Shown: positions 9,194 to 21,011 of the stretch, in pieces
How positions within the stretch are numbered: position 1 is the first letter of the stretch
Layout of the letters: every line of letters starts with the position of its first letter
Assembly: GCA_029204225.1 (NCBI GenBank)
Contig: CM055105.1
Location: forward strand, 14,163,221 to 14,227,220
Length of the DNA: 64,000 nucleotides
Origin: Diphasiastrum complanatum
Lineage: Eukaryota; Streptophyta; Lycopodiopsida; Lycopodiales; Lycopodiaceae
Reading direction: 5' to 3'
The notes under the pieces: generated by a model
The model's database searches: none
What the model was told of the DNA's origin: nothing
The model's input: the letters and a program-made list of their open reading frames with translations, nothing else
Made by a program: the position numbers and the translations under genes

Positions 9194-10838
9194 TTAAAAA
9201 AATTGTAAGAAATAAATGCTCCACCCTCTGGTACTGCATGGTTCCAACTCCCCACTAGAACTGTTGCTCATTGTATCGCAATGAAGTTCAATGGAGCGCT
9301 GGTCCCAGGTCTTAATGGACAGTTCCATAACTGCATTCCCGGTAGAACTTGATGTATATTGTCCCTTGTAAGGACATTCAGCAATTCTGTGTCCTTCGTC
9401 GCATCCATAGCAGCCATAATTTCTTCCATCCTGACGCTGAGTTTGAGCTGAATAGGCTGCATAATACTCATTTATAGCAGGATCCATAAATGGTTCATCC
9501 GGCCCGTACCATTGTTGCTGCTCAGGTTGAGGTGGTACTGGCATCTCTGGTTCTGCTGCTGCTAGATTCACATGAACTGCTTGCTGATTAGCTGGCCCTG
9601 GTGGTGCAGGTAAGGCCATGCGCTGTTGATTATTCGGTGTGCCATACCTCGGTGCCACATTTGGTGCCCCTTGATAATATGGATAAGAAGTCTGATAAGG
9701 ACTCCTCTTCTGTTGAACAATTCGGGGGGTTAAATGGACAAAAGGCCATCTCGTGCGATGTTGCATTGCACAGATGGAAAAATCTATGTGTTAGTCTCAG
9801 ATTTTGCTTTAGGACTAGACACTCATTCGTTGTATGGTTTTGTGTGCATACTGAACACCATACATTTTCATGACGGGGATATTGTAGTTGGTTCTGTTCC
9901 GGTGGATTGGACATTGTCGCTACAGCTCCTTGTAAGGCTTTCAATTTCTTATCGAACTGTGCCGTGAGTTGCTCCATCTGCTGTTTGTGTAATTTTGTCA
10001 TTTGTTCCAAGAGCAGTTCTGTGGACAAAGTGAAAGTATTTGATGTTGATGACGCTATCGAGGGAGTAGGAGTATGGGTGGTTGGATATTCATTGTCTGA
10101 TCCCTCATCCTCTTCCTTGATGGCATCCTCCATAGCTTCTTGCAAAGTAGTGTACTGCTCCCGTCGTTTCAGTTCTCTTCTGATGCTATGTGGTAACCCT
10201 GCAAGGAACCACATGATCACCGCATGATCGGGAGTTAGGGCTACATTGCATTCGGGTCGTAGATATTTGACCCACTCAATATAGTCCCTGACCCTTTCTC
10301 TTTTTCCCATCTTGACCTTGTTGAGCAAACGGGTCTTCTAGGAACTTCATTGGCTTAAAGTGTATGATGAGAGCCGTTTTAGCCACTTTCCAAGTGGATT
10401 TTTCTTCCTCTGACAAGTTGAAAAACCAATCTTGAGCCACAACTATTAGTGCCATGGGGAACAACATCAACTTCTCTGCAGGTGTCCGATCGCCTTAGAT
10501 TTCACAAGCTTGCTCGTAGATCTGGAGGAAGCGGATGGGATCTGATGATCCGTCATATTTTGGTATCTCCATCCGAGGCGCACTCCGAATTGCTGCTTGC
10601 AAGGGAGTGACAGGTACAGGTTGACCCATTGGATCTGGTTCGGTTCTGCCTCTTGTTGCGCAGCTACTATTCTGGAAAAGTGTGGTGCCTGATTCGCTGT
10701 CCTTCTTGCTACTGATCGTCCAGATCTCAGATTCATCCGATGGTAGAGTCCAAGGTAGTTGGATCTTGCTGGTACAGTGGGATGCAATCTGGATCTTATG
10801 GATCTGATTAATCTGACAGGCCGGTATTGAGGATTCAA
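9194..10838 (-). pseudogene. Ty3/gypsy gag with two zinc knuckles, frameshifted
   Basis: Starting near 10838 and reading left, the frames join into one gag: an N-terminal region with MEIPKYDGSSDP-like sequence, then VVAQDWFFNLSEEEKSTWK and ALIIHFKPMKFLEDPF (retrotransposon gag core), KMGKRERVRDYIEWVKYL and ECNVALTPDHAVIMWFLAGL, a Gln-rich coiled segment, a first knuckle VWCSVCTQNHTTNEC, a Pro/Gln-rich linker, and a second knuckle CYGCDEGHRIAEC. At least three frame changes break it (near 10470, 10300 and 9740). Nothing of protease or pol follows; the element stops near 9220. Gag would form the virus-like particle in the cytoplasm. Confidence 0.85.
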
Positions 10839-12020
10839 GCCTCTTAGAATGGTTTTTCCTTGATAACTTGTTACTCCTAATACTGATTGTCCTGAGATTT
10901 TGACAATAGCTAGATCTGATGCAGATCTTCCTACTGATCTGGTCTGTGAGGGTTCTTTAGTGCGAGGATTGGCTGTGCGAGGGTTCTTTAGTTGTTTTGC
11001 AGTAAAAAAATCTTGATATCTCTCTGATTACTGGTATCTAACTCTCGCAAGGATTACAGGAGCTGCATCTAAGGTAGATCTAACTCTGAAAATCTCTGCG
11101 AGGGTTAACTCTTGCATTAAGTAAAAAATTCATTGTTTGATCTTCACCAATAATCAGTACTAACTCTCGCAGACTTCATCACTAATGGAAAATGATATTG
11201 TGGATCGATTGGAGTGGTTTGAGAGAGTTACTTTTGTAAGGATTTTCTGAATCTTCAAATTTTAGTGATTTTTTAGCACTTGAATCCAATTTTCTGCTCA
11301 CTGGACTCAAACTAATTCTCGCAGACTCTTCTGTGTCATGGTCTCACTGAGATGGAACTTCAGAATTCTCTGCGAGGGTCCTTGACCACTGGAACTGAAA
11401 ATTTTTGTGTCTGCGAGGGTTCTGATGGATTTTTCCTCCTTTTTCTCACTAGGAACCTTCGCACTAGTACTTGCACTGGAAACTAACTCTCGCAAGCCTC
11501 TCTGTGTCCTGGTCTCACTAAGATGGAACTTTAGAGAGCTTTGTGAGAGTTTTTATGGAAATTTGAAATTTTTTGATTTTTTACAAGGTTTTTTTGAATT
11601 TTTATGGTTTTTTTTATTTTTTATTTTTGCAATCTGCTTGGAACTAACTCTCGCATGCTTCTATGCAGGTCTGGGACAGTACCCTAGAACAGTACCCTGG
11701 AGCTGCTGCCAGTCGTGCGAGGGTTAACTCTCACTAGTTTTGGAGAAAACAAAATTTGATTGAAAATTTGGCTCTTTTTCCCTCCAAAATGCAGATTAGT
11801 GTGTTTTTTTTGGATTTTTTCAGGTTTTGGTTTGGATGTCAAGCCCTTAGAGGCTGTTCAGAGCCTCCTCTACCCTCTCACACCTCATCCGCTAGCTAGA
11901 AACAGTCCAAACACAAGAAAATAAAGAAAACTAACTCTTCTTACCCCAAAATCCACCTAAAACTACTCTAAAAAACAAGAAATAACTAAAATGCAGCTAT
12001 ACTAGTTAGTGAGAACCTAT
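10839..12020 (-). repeat. Gypsy element leader with repeated CTCGCA/TGCGAG motifs
   Basis: Between the primer site and gag, imperfect repeats built around aactctcgca and tgcgagggtt recur many times (for example near 10945, 11040, 11100, 11310, 11375, 11480, 11645 and 11715). Two larger units share ctgtgtcatggtctcactga (11325-11346) and ctgtgtcctggtctcactaa (11503-11522). It is non-coding; long, repeat-bearing leaders are common in large plant gypsy elements. Confidence 0.7.
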
Positions 12021-12037
12021 CTCAAGCAACGGCGCCA
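12021..12037 (-). promoter_or_regulatory. Primer-binding site, tRNA-Asp type
   Basis: The minus strand reads TGGCGCCGTTGCTTGAG one base after the LTR end. TGGCGCCGTTGC is the primer site typical of Athila/Tat-group plant gypsy elements and is usually assigned to a tRNA-Asp primer. It confirms that the flanking sequence is a 5' LTR in minus orientation. Confidence 0.8.
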
Positions 12038-12038
12038 T

Positions 12039-12860
12039 TGTAGGGTCGAAGATCTCTCATCCTTGTAGTCCTCCCGCTTGTCAACAAGGGTTAGAACACT
12101 GGATATGTGCCTAACCATGTAAAGATGCTACTTTTAGATAGTTCTCTACTTTTTCATTAATTCTATCTCCACTAACACTACTCACCCCTAACTCTACTCC
12201 ACTACACTAACATTCATCATGATTGAGGGTGAATGAGAAGAAAAGAAGAGAAGAAGAGAAGAGGAAGAGAGGGGAAGAGAGGAAGAGAGACTGAGAGAGA
12301 TGAGATGGAGGTTAGCTCAAATGCTCAATTACACTACTTATGGAGAAACCTTAACTAACATAAACAAAAAACATGGAAAATGGAAATAACAAGTAAACCA
12401 CAACAATAACATAAACAAGAGTGATTAGCAAATAAGGATGCTTGAGCTCCCAAAATGATAGAGTCTCCTCCTCTCTATTAAGCATGAAAATAGAGTACAA
12501 ATGGTGCCTTTTTATAAATGGAAAAGGCCCTTGTCCCAAAATCCTATTGGCTAATATTCACATTGATCCTATCCATTCATCTTGGACCCAACTTGATCCA
12601 AGGGTCCACAAAAAGTACATTAGAAATCACAAGATTCATGTGAGTCCAAAATTGGACCCAACTCTAAAAAAGTAAACTCTAAGTTCTAACTTGACTTTGG
12701 GCTTCAAGTTTTATTTTGATTACAAAGGGCCCAAATCTATTATTTCTATTTACAATTGACTTGCGTGCTCATTGGGCCATGAATTGAAGGAAGCCATGCC
12801 CTCGCAACACTTTTATTAACTAACTTTATTTATTTCTTTGTGTTGGGAATACCCCCAACA
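12039..12860 (-). repeat. 5' LTR of the minus-strand gypsy element (822 bp)
   Basis: On the minus strand it begins TGTTGGGGGTATTCCCAACA at 12860 and ends CTTCGACCCTACA at 12039, directly before the primer site. The first 20 bases form a near-perfect palindrome. It contains a polypurine-rich block on the plus strand (12236-12310). No second LTR of this family was found in the window, in keeping with the truncated gag. Confidence 0.8.
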
Positions 12861-14100
12861 TTGTGTCACTGTACTATAAGTCCGATCAGTGGATTAAGAC
12901 CAATTGGCCTCACCACGAGACAAGTCAACGGGACATGCGTCCTGTCGACGGCAACCTGAGCCATGCATGGGTTGCCAAGGAAGAAACTATATGTACATGT
13001 ACTTTGTTTTTTGAAAATATAGTTGCTATGTGAGCTTGGAGTGAATAGTGTTTTTTGTGTTACTATGTTTCATGATCTAAGATCCTATTTTAAGCAAATT
13101 TTAACTAGAATTTATACGCATTCTAGTACTACATACTTGGGCTAATAGTCTATGACATTCAACAAGTCCCACTAGCCGATTTTGACAAATGGTTATTTTC
13201 AAACAAATCTTGCATAGGCAAAGATTTAACCTCATATCAAGCTACCCATGTGTGTGGGCATGGAATTGATAGGTGGGCTAACCCCTCATACTCATAGGCT
13301 TGCCACACCACCACAATTCAGTTGAGCAGATTTCAAAATGATCATTGAGGGTTAAGCCTCTTTGCATAGAACTTTGTACAATATTGACCCATGTGTGGCC
13401 AGGAAATTGATGGGTGACTAAGCTGAACCTATCTTTGGTAGACCACCACAATGCTTGGGCAGATTAAAAAAATGATTATTGAGAGGCAAGCTATTCTTTG
13501 CAGAGAATTTTGTAGAGTAGTGTAGATCAAGATAATATACATAAATTGTCCAATAAGTATTGGCTTGACTCCATCAATGGATCGAGATTACCATACTTAA
13601 ATCTCAATGAGCATTAGTTCAATTTCATAAATTTTCTTTTTATTATATCGCCTTATTTGTCATTGTTCTCCATTGACTTTAAGAACATAGACATTTTGTA
13701 GCAGCCATATCAATGATCCTGTTTTTTTTCTGTCCTTACACTATCAATACAAAACATCCGGTGGATTCATGATTTTCTATGGCACTATAATATCTACCTA
13801 GAAAAACTAATATTTTTTAGGTACTTATTGGGGGCATAGATCATAAGCATCATAATTCTCTGCATTTGGAATTTGATTCAGCATTCAGGTCTTCATTCTA
13901 ACATGCCAAAAACTTTTGGAATTTTCAAATGTGTTTCCAAGTTTTTTCAAGTGATGAAAAACCAGGATTTCGATTCATTAAATCTCACATTGAATCTCCT
14001 CAAATTCATATCACCTGGAACCATGATTGGAAGCTTTTCCCAGACTGCAACTATGGGATGCTTGGCACCAAGTGAAATAACCTCATACTAACTCCAAAGT
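12861..14100. other. Intergenic sequence with an approximately 135-bp tandem repeat
   Basis: No gene was recognised. Two diverged units lie at about 13243-13375 and 13380-13505. Each contains an 'acccatgtgtg...gg.attgat.ggtg' start, a 'ccaccacaat' middle and a 'gatcattgag' or 'gattattgag' block followed by 'tttgca.agaa.tttgta'. The rest is AT-rich. Confidence 0.6.
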
Positions 14101-14696
14101 TTTTCTAACCTTAGGCATCAATAACACCAAATATCTTGAGAACCTTTTAAAGAAATGATTAAGAATGCTGAATCCAATGCAGGTGATTCTTGCCATACTC
14201 CATAATGTAGTTAGCCTTTGGACAACTGAAACCTGCTAGAACTACAAGGCATGAGATCATTTCTTAACAACAATTTCCTAAACATAATAACTAAAATATT
14301 CCATTCAAAGTACAAATACAACATCCACGGTATACCATGAATGAACATCTTATGGTCTTCAATTAAATACTAAGCAACTCATGTAAAACAAAGTTTATAC
14401 TCAATGTGTATAATAAGCACCGATTACTACTGCTAAATGATCGTTGCAGTAATATATCTCGGGACTTAAATCTGTACAGCAAACTGTTTACTTCCTCAAG
14501 ATGCTACCTTGAAAACAAATAAAAGTGGTCTTTGTGATGGTTCATAGATACTAAAACAAATACTTTACAATCTGGAAGAGAGTATGAGTGGTTTTTTGTG
14601 CTGGTACGCAGATACTAAAACATAATACTTTACAGCAGACTTTCCACCTTAAGCTTTCAATTGTTTAGAGGCATTTCTGAGACTAGGTAAATGCAT
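14101..14696 (-). other. Probable 3' untranslated region and flank of the phospholipase gene
   Basis: AT-rich sequence directly after the stop codon. Two short similar blocks (gtgatggttcatagatacta near 14535 and gtgctggtacgcagatacta near 14600, with tactttaca...tctggaagag or cagactttcc) look like a local duplication. No other coding frame was seen. Confidence 0.4.
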
Positions 14697-16810
14697 CTAT
14701 ATTATAGAGGACGTCTGAGTCCCAGCCTGAGACAAATAGGCACTGAAACCACTAGCTTTTCTGCTTTTCAAGGAGGGCCTTAATTGGACTATGGTTGACT
14801 CATCTGCTCCAGATTTTAAAGCAATCCTGCTTGCTTCCAAGAAACAAGAAACAGCATCTTCCACATACTCATTTGCTTCCTTCACTGTCATAGTTTTTCC
14901 CATGTCGGGGTAGCTACTAAGTGCATGATCACCATTCAGCTGTGCTGCAAGCTGCACCAGTTCTTCCTGGAATTCTGTCAGTTTAGCATCTTCATTGACA
15001 GGAGAGTGCCGGAGAGACCATGGTGGACTAGGCAACACATCTGCTAAAAGCAAGACAGCATTGTATTTACAGTCGAAACATATCATATGATTTGCTAGAA
15101 TGATATGGTTCTCTAAATGTTCTATAAGACTGCCAGAATCATAAAAAGAAACCATCCCCTCCTCCAAGTCATATAACAGACCATTGGCTACAAACTATAC
15201 ACCTTACGAAATTGCTTTACCTTCATACTCAAGAAAAGCTCTTACAATAAGCCAATAGTGTAAATAATTCCCACAGACATATCACCTAGCTATCCTTTTT
15301 ACTCTAATCTGTAACAAACCAGACAAACACACTCAGCCCTCTTTCACACGTTAACAAAGAAATTTCACAAACCTGGGCAGTCTGTCCTAGGGGAGCTGCG
15401 AGTTTTTAGAATGTGTTCAAATGTACCAGCCCATGCATCTCGTTTGCTCAGAAAATCAGAATCAAGGTCAAAGAGCTTCCTGACAGTTGCTGGTATAGAT
15501 GAGTGTTCAAAATGAGAGTATGGTGTAGGTCCCGAAGGCTGATGCACCACTGCAAAACGACATTAGTCAACAACAGAACATCTATACTCAGTGGTTTAAG
15601 TGCATGTCAAATTACCACTTTTGAAATGTCTATACATGAATCTTTGTGCCGAGCGAGAGCGATGGAGAGACATACCTGTTCCTTTTTCAATCCAAGGTGA
15701 GATCATGAGCGTTGGAACGCGAACCCCAAGCCTATCGAATTTGAAGAAATATGGTTCTGGCCCATCCAAGCCATCCGGATTAGGAACGTTAGTCACGGGA
15801 GTGGGTACATGGTCGTAGAAACCTCCGTGTTCATCGTAGGTAATGATGAAAAGCATCTCATTCCATTGAGGGCTTGCTCTTAAAGTTTCATACACTTCCT
15901 TCACAAATTTTTGCCCCTCAGCTACATCATGCGAGGGGTGATCATCGTTTGCAGGAAGGAATTTGGTGTCAAAGTATCTCTGCTCTACTACGACATAGTT
16001 GGGAAGCATTCCCAACGCCGCGTGCCACTTGAATGCCAGAGAATACTCATGGAATTTTGAGACGTATTTAAGCTGCCGGAGATTTTTGTAGTACAGTGAT
16101 GCAGGAATATTCTGAAAATAGATACCAAATGACAATCCTGCCTCGTAGATGGAATCAAAGATGGTTTTCTGCGGCATTCCAGAAAGCAATTTCGACATGA
16201 CATTGCTCATAAGGCCATGAGAACTTGCGGAGTGTACATACTGTCGATTAGGTTGAGTGGATGTAGGCACAGAAGAATACCATTTGTCAAAAACCGCAAA
16301 TTCCATAGCCAGGGATGTGTAGACCGGAAGCACTTCCGGCCTGAAAGCACTCATAACATTCTTCGCCATACCTTCTTGCATAGTCTCTGCTTGTTGTGCG
16401 AACCCATTCATGGGCGGAGGGTTGGCAGAAGTGTCATTCGACCCAAAAATTTGCTCCCGAATGGCTTGGAAAGAATGGCCTGGATCCGGATCAATGAATT
16501 CCGCTGTATCAGTTATAGGGATTCTGAGAGAGTTGGGATCTCCGGCAGTAATAGGATTGGACTCGTTGCCCGTAAGACCGTCAATCTCCGGGTTAAGTCG
16601 CTTCAACCATCCAAGCATATGATCAAAAGAGCGATTCTCCATCACCAAGACAACCACGGTTTTGATAGGCCCCTTGATAGTCTTCTTGTTCCACCAAGGC
16701 CATCCATCTACCCCCGTACCAAGAAGCAGAATCATTAGAAAGGCTGCAAGCAGCGTCCTCTTCCAAAATCCTTGTGGTTTGATGCATCTCGACTTCATGT
16801 TTGGCTTCAT
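14697..16810 (-). CDS. NPC: Non-specific phospholipase C (phosphoesterase family), three exons
   Basis: Hydrolyses membrane phospholipids to diacylglycerol and a phosphorylated head group. Plant members act in lipid remodelling, phosphate starvation and signalling (family knowledge). Exons: 15676-16810, 15373-15549 and 14697-15043, joined by GT-AG introns (AG/GTATGT...TTTTGCAG and CAG/GTTTGT...TTTTAG), giving 552 residues, usual for the family. Residues 1-36 form a signal peptide or anchor with a Leu-rich core ([11 protein letters not shown]). Phosphoesterase motifs are [16 protein letters not shown] (about 54-68), TSTQPNR (183-189), [14 protein letters not shown] (325-338) and [17 protein letters not shown] (362-378). 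Exon 2 gives [15 protein letters not shown] and [12 protein letters not shown]; exon 3 gives the C-terminal tail. The start ATG at 16810 has an in-frame TGA three codons before it. No stop or frameshift was seen, so it is probably functional. The paralogue number is not certain (NPC1/2/6-like because of the signal peptide). Confidence 0.95.
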
Positions 16811-18184
16811 GCTTGCTCAAACCTCGTAGTCCGATGTCACCAAAGAAGTATCACAGAAGCATTATCTCATCTGCAAAAATTTAACGAACAGCCCGCTTTA
16901 GAACATATATGTATACTACCAAACTAGACAAGCTCTGTGACTGAAGTATCCTTCACAAAACTTCAGCTATGAAATTAACGGAATGAGATCGTAAAATTCA
17001 CCCTTCCATAAGTACCTGAGAAAAAGACCACTTTCGCGTACACAGGCATGTCATGAAAACAGACATAAATAGCTGTAACTAGTTGCTATTTAAGACTTAT
17101 TTATCTTGGCAATCAGTAGAATGAGCGAGTAATAGACGAAACAACTCTTTTATTTGTTTCGGGGTAACAGAATAAAGAGGTATGACAGCCTCATTCCGCC
17201 TTCGACTCAATTACCTCCCAAACAAATTTCCCTTACAAAGACACAATGAACCTATGGCGTAGGCTAATAAGCAAAGAAAGCATTATAAACAGGTGAGCGT
17301 CTCAGGCCACCTTCGTTTACAGAAAAACACTTTGTACGGCTTCAAATGAGGAAGATGAAACAGAAACTGGAACTGCTGCAACGAATTACAACAAAAGATA
17401 CACCATAGCTGACTTAAATCTTCCTTAAAGAAAAACCTTGCAATATGAGCATACCGTGCACGCATTCGTCGAAATGTATCACAATTTGTCTTGAAAACGT
17501 AGCAAAAACCCGACATAGCTCAAGTTCTAAGATCTATTGTGCGAAACAGAAACAAAAGATTCCAGAAAAATACCCACAAAAGGAGTATAAACGACGAAGC
17601 TCAATCCCGCATCGGGGATCCTGATCAGATGCGATCCTCCCTTTTCCATTCCATTGCTACTACAGTCTAGTCTCCGCCGGCGTCTAGGAACGTTGGCTTC
17701 GTCTTCTTCACACATCCTCGGCTTTTTCTGCTCCTCCTTAATTATCAATCAATCGCGTGGTGTTCCGTGTCGTGTTGCAATTGAACTCATCGCAGCCCGT
17801 CATCTTTTCATTTCGATGTGCACTGCAAAGCCGCGGCCTTTCTGACTTATTCGAGTATTTTAAATTAGTGAGAACAAGGGCGTGTGCCAAGCCACTTGGC
17901 CCCTGCCTTAGGTTGATATTTTATTTTATTTTACATGTGTTAGAGTAAATGTAAATGTGACACAAAGAATGAGAAAAGGCATCTCAGTACAAAAAATTGC
18001 ATGTGGGAAATGTGAATGCTAGAAGGTGGTTTAAAAGTTATTGTTTGATGCAAGTCAAAAGGCAGGGCAGTTACAAGGTTGTTCTGATCTTGTCCAAGAA
18101 TGTGATGACAGTAATACTGCTCTTTATGTTGAGCTCCATGAGAACCAACACCACTTTCAGCAATAGGAACTCGATGAAGGAGAC
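16811..18184. other. 5' flank of the phospholipase gene; no second gene recognised
   Basis: This holds the likely promoter and 5' untranslated region of the minus-strand gene. Short frames around 17527-17845 on both strands lie in a GC-richer patch and have no family I recognise; a non-coding first exon is possible. From about 17880 the sequence is AT-rich up to the helicase-endonuclease element. Confidence 0.4.
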
Positions 18185-18952
18185 TTACACGATATTTGGG
18201 TCACTATATAGGTAATAAATTGGTGAGTGGTCACTCCAGTAACAGTGTGTGACTCCGTAAAAGTTTTTCGAGTTGTGTGCATTTGTCCATATATGATCTA
18301 ATTGGCTTCCATACAATGTTGTTGGTGTAGTGATAGTTTGTTGGAAACCATGGTTTTGCATGAATGTCGTAAGATGGTTGGCATGGTTGTTGCAAGCAAG
18401 CATATTGATATTGAAGTCTCCAAGAATGGTCATTGGTGTTGGTATGTCTGTGGATGCATTTTGGAATATTTCTTCTATTGTATTCAAGAAACTCATCAGA
18501 TTTGAATTCGGTTTCAGATACACTGCAAGCACAATCATACTATATGGTTTGTTCACATTGAAATAAGCTTTGATAATTTTTGCGACATCTGTATTGTGTA
18601 TGTCATAACAATGCAATTGTTGGGTACGGTCATAGTATATGGTTGTGCCAGAGAAGCAGTAATTTTGTATGGCATGGAAATTTTTGGTCAAGTATGATGT
18701 TTGGTTGTGGTTTCTTGTTTCTTGGAAACACAAGATATTTGAGCTCATCAAATTGTAATCCGCTAAAATATCAATTTCATGTTTTTGCAATGAGACAGTG
18801 TTCAAAGATTGAATAACAAGGTGTGTAGTTTTGAACTGCTCCATGATAGGAATTTGAATGCGCCAATTTGCATGATTGTGAAGGCGGTGCATTTCTTTTC
18901 TAATACATGGGTCGACTTTCAAATGTTGATTATGGAGCGGGGTGGTGAAATA
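18185..18952 (-). pseudogene. AP-type endonuclease (EEP fold) domain downstream of a PIF1 helicase
   Basis: The 245-residue frame shows the endonuclease/exonuclease/phosphatase fold: VIQSLNTVSLQKHEIDI, LCFQETRN with the catalytic Glu, TILGDFNINMLACN (Asp/Asn), GSQLDHIWTN and HCYWSDHSPIYYLY (terminal SDH). All key residues are present. It is in the same reading frame as the helicase, separated by one TAA (18953-18955). This layout matches the C-terminal endonuclease of Helentron-type rolling-circle transposons, best known from animals and oomycetes. A domain from a non-LTR retrotransposon is less likely because no reverse transcriptase is adjacent and the helicase is in frame. Confidence 0.8.
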
Positions 18953-18955
18953 TTA

Positions 18956-20959
18956 ATTCTTAGTATTTCGTATTCTAGATAGCGTTGTATATGTCAAGCC
19001 ATGTTTGTTGGTTCCGGTAGGATTGAAAATTACATGTTCCATCGTTAGACCTTGTGCACGATGTATAGTACGAGCAACAACAAGTTGTATAGGAAATTGG
19101 TTTCATGTAATAGTATTTAAAAATGAGGATCCTATTTGGAATTCTTTACTAACTTTGTAAATTGGTGTCCATGTTTCTGATATATGTTTCATTGTATAGA
19201 AGTGAGTATGGGCAAGTCGTGTTTTTTGGCCAATGCGTGAATCGAGAAATTGAATCCAAATAATATTAGTTGACATTGTGGTCGTTTTTGTTTGAAATAG
19301 ACCATCAGCACCACTTACAAGACCATCTTCAATATTGATGTTTGAACTACATATTTCAACAAGCATGCATGTTTTGGCAACTATAGTTTTCCATAAACCA
19401 ACAATGTTTCTTGGTTTTTCAGAAATGGATATTGATTTGCTACATGTGCAAGAGCGTGTGTCCTTTGCATGTAGGTAAAAACTAGTGCCCTCTGCTTGCT
19501 TAAAAGCTTGTTCATTGTGTGTTTCCATTTCTTTGTTAGTATGGCACAAGTAAGGAATATTTGGCGTATTCGGAATGGGTTTATAAGATTGTTGGTTAAT
19601 CCAGTGAATGTCTTCGCCAGTTTGAGTGGCTTCCCTTATTCGATTCAATATCCCAATGTATGTGTCATCAGTTCGGCGCATTGTTTGTGTTAATTCATAA
19701 CAATGCAACAATTTATTCCAGTACGATAATTCGAATGCATTGAGAGAGGCATCATCCGATTTAAAAATCCATGCATCTAAAACAGGGCCTATTTGAAAAA
19801 GAACACCACAAGTTATTACGTCAAGATCTCCAAAAAAAGAAGTTAGTCTATGTTTTATTGATCGAAATCGTCGATCGACGAATTGGAAAATATGACGGCC
19901 TATCAAAGATATTTCATCAAATATGGCAAGTTGTATGTCACGATATTTAGTAGTTAGTTCTTGGAGCTTGTCACCAGACAACGATGATAAATTTTTGGCA
20001 TTTGTAAGTATATGCAGCACGAAATGAATGGTAGTGCCACGAATGTTGTATGCGGCTTTACCGGTATATGCCATTAACAAAGCCTTCGGTAATTCGATAT
20101 CTGTGGAATGGTATCTATAATAATGTCGAAGCAAGCCCTAAGCTAAAAGTAGTAATGCGTATGTTTTTCCAGTGCCTGCACCACCAGTTAGAAGTAAATG
20201 AATGTGTTCATTTGGTTGAAGTCATTTTAATCGCATAATATCATCAAAGATCAATTGTTGTGCTTGATTGAGGCTTCTGATGTTTTTGAAGTACGTATTG
20301 TTGTCCATAATTGGGTATGGAAATTTGCCAGTTTCTTGTGAAGGTTGTCTTGAATGAGGTCGGAAAAGGGATGGAAAGTCAAGCTCAACATTATATTCAC
20401 ATTGTTGCTCATCTCTAATTGGCAGGCTTTGCATTGAGGTTTGCGATGTGGTCCTGGTTGTAGTAGATGTTGTACATGATGTGCAATTAGTAAACGTAGC
20501 TTGGAAGTTGTAGTTAAACTTGCTGCTATTTGTATGAATGGTATTGTAGTGAAAATTGTAGGCGTCTTTATATGTACAATGTGAGATAACTATTGTGTTT
20601 TCATATTCATGGAAGGGCTTGTATAGAAGCAGTTGTTCACGATAGAAATTGTTTGGGTCTTTATGTCTATTGTAGTGAACAAATCTAATAATTTGTGGTG
20701 TTCTACGTTTTGAAATCTTTTGACTGGTAATGCGATAACATGATATGTATTCTGCTAAACAGAGGTCGGAATGTGTATTTGGACGAGTGATGTATTCATC
20801 AATTTTAGTTTTATAATGTATGTCAGTAGAATCTGGTTCAAGTTGTTGTAGGTGAAATTTTCGTTTCAAAACAAATGCACGTAGGTGTTCTAGGTTTGTG
20901 TTTATGAATGTAAATGTTCTTGTGGAAATAAAATGTATACATTTCATAGTAGACAACAT
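18956..20959 (-). pseudogene. PIF1-family helicase of a Helitron-like (Helentron-type) element
   Basis: One frame interrupted by stops at 20222, 20138 and 19103 shows the helicase series: a pre-helicase block RPNTHSDLCLAEYISCYR and YNRHKDPNNFYREQLLLYKP, RSLNQAQQLIFDDIMRLK, Walker A LLLTGGAGTGKTYAL (about 20157-20201), AYTGKAAYNIRGTTIH, the DExx box LAIFDEISLIGRH, ITCGVLFQIGPV, ELTQTMRRTDDTY, and near 19000-19090 FPIQLVVARTIHRAQGLTM and HGLTYTTLSR (motif VI). Such helicases unwind DNA during rolling-circle transposition. The YREQLLLYKP block before the helicase is characteristic of Helitron-like proteins rather than host PIF1. The stops make it inactive. Confidence 0.85.
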
Positions 20960-21011
20960 TTTATCGATTACTCATGAAAATAGAAACTCAAACACATGAT
21001 TTATGAGCTCG

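Noticed and set aside
9601-10227. Plus-strand frames opposite the gypsy gag
   Set aside because: Antisense of a gag with zinc knuckles; no independent features.
16217-16738. 173-residue plus-strand frame opposite the phospholipase exon 1
   Set aside because: It is the antisense shadow of a clearly coding exon with phosphoesterase motifs.
18185-18922. Endonuclease from a LINE retrotransposon
   Set aside because: No reverse transcriptase is nearby and the domain is in the same frame as the helicase.
19103-20134. Host PIF1 helicase gene
   Set aside because: In-frame downstream endonuclease, the YREQLLLYKP pre-helicase block and multiple stops fit a Helitron-like element better.
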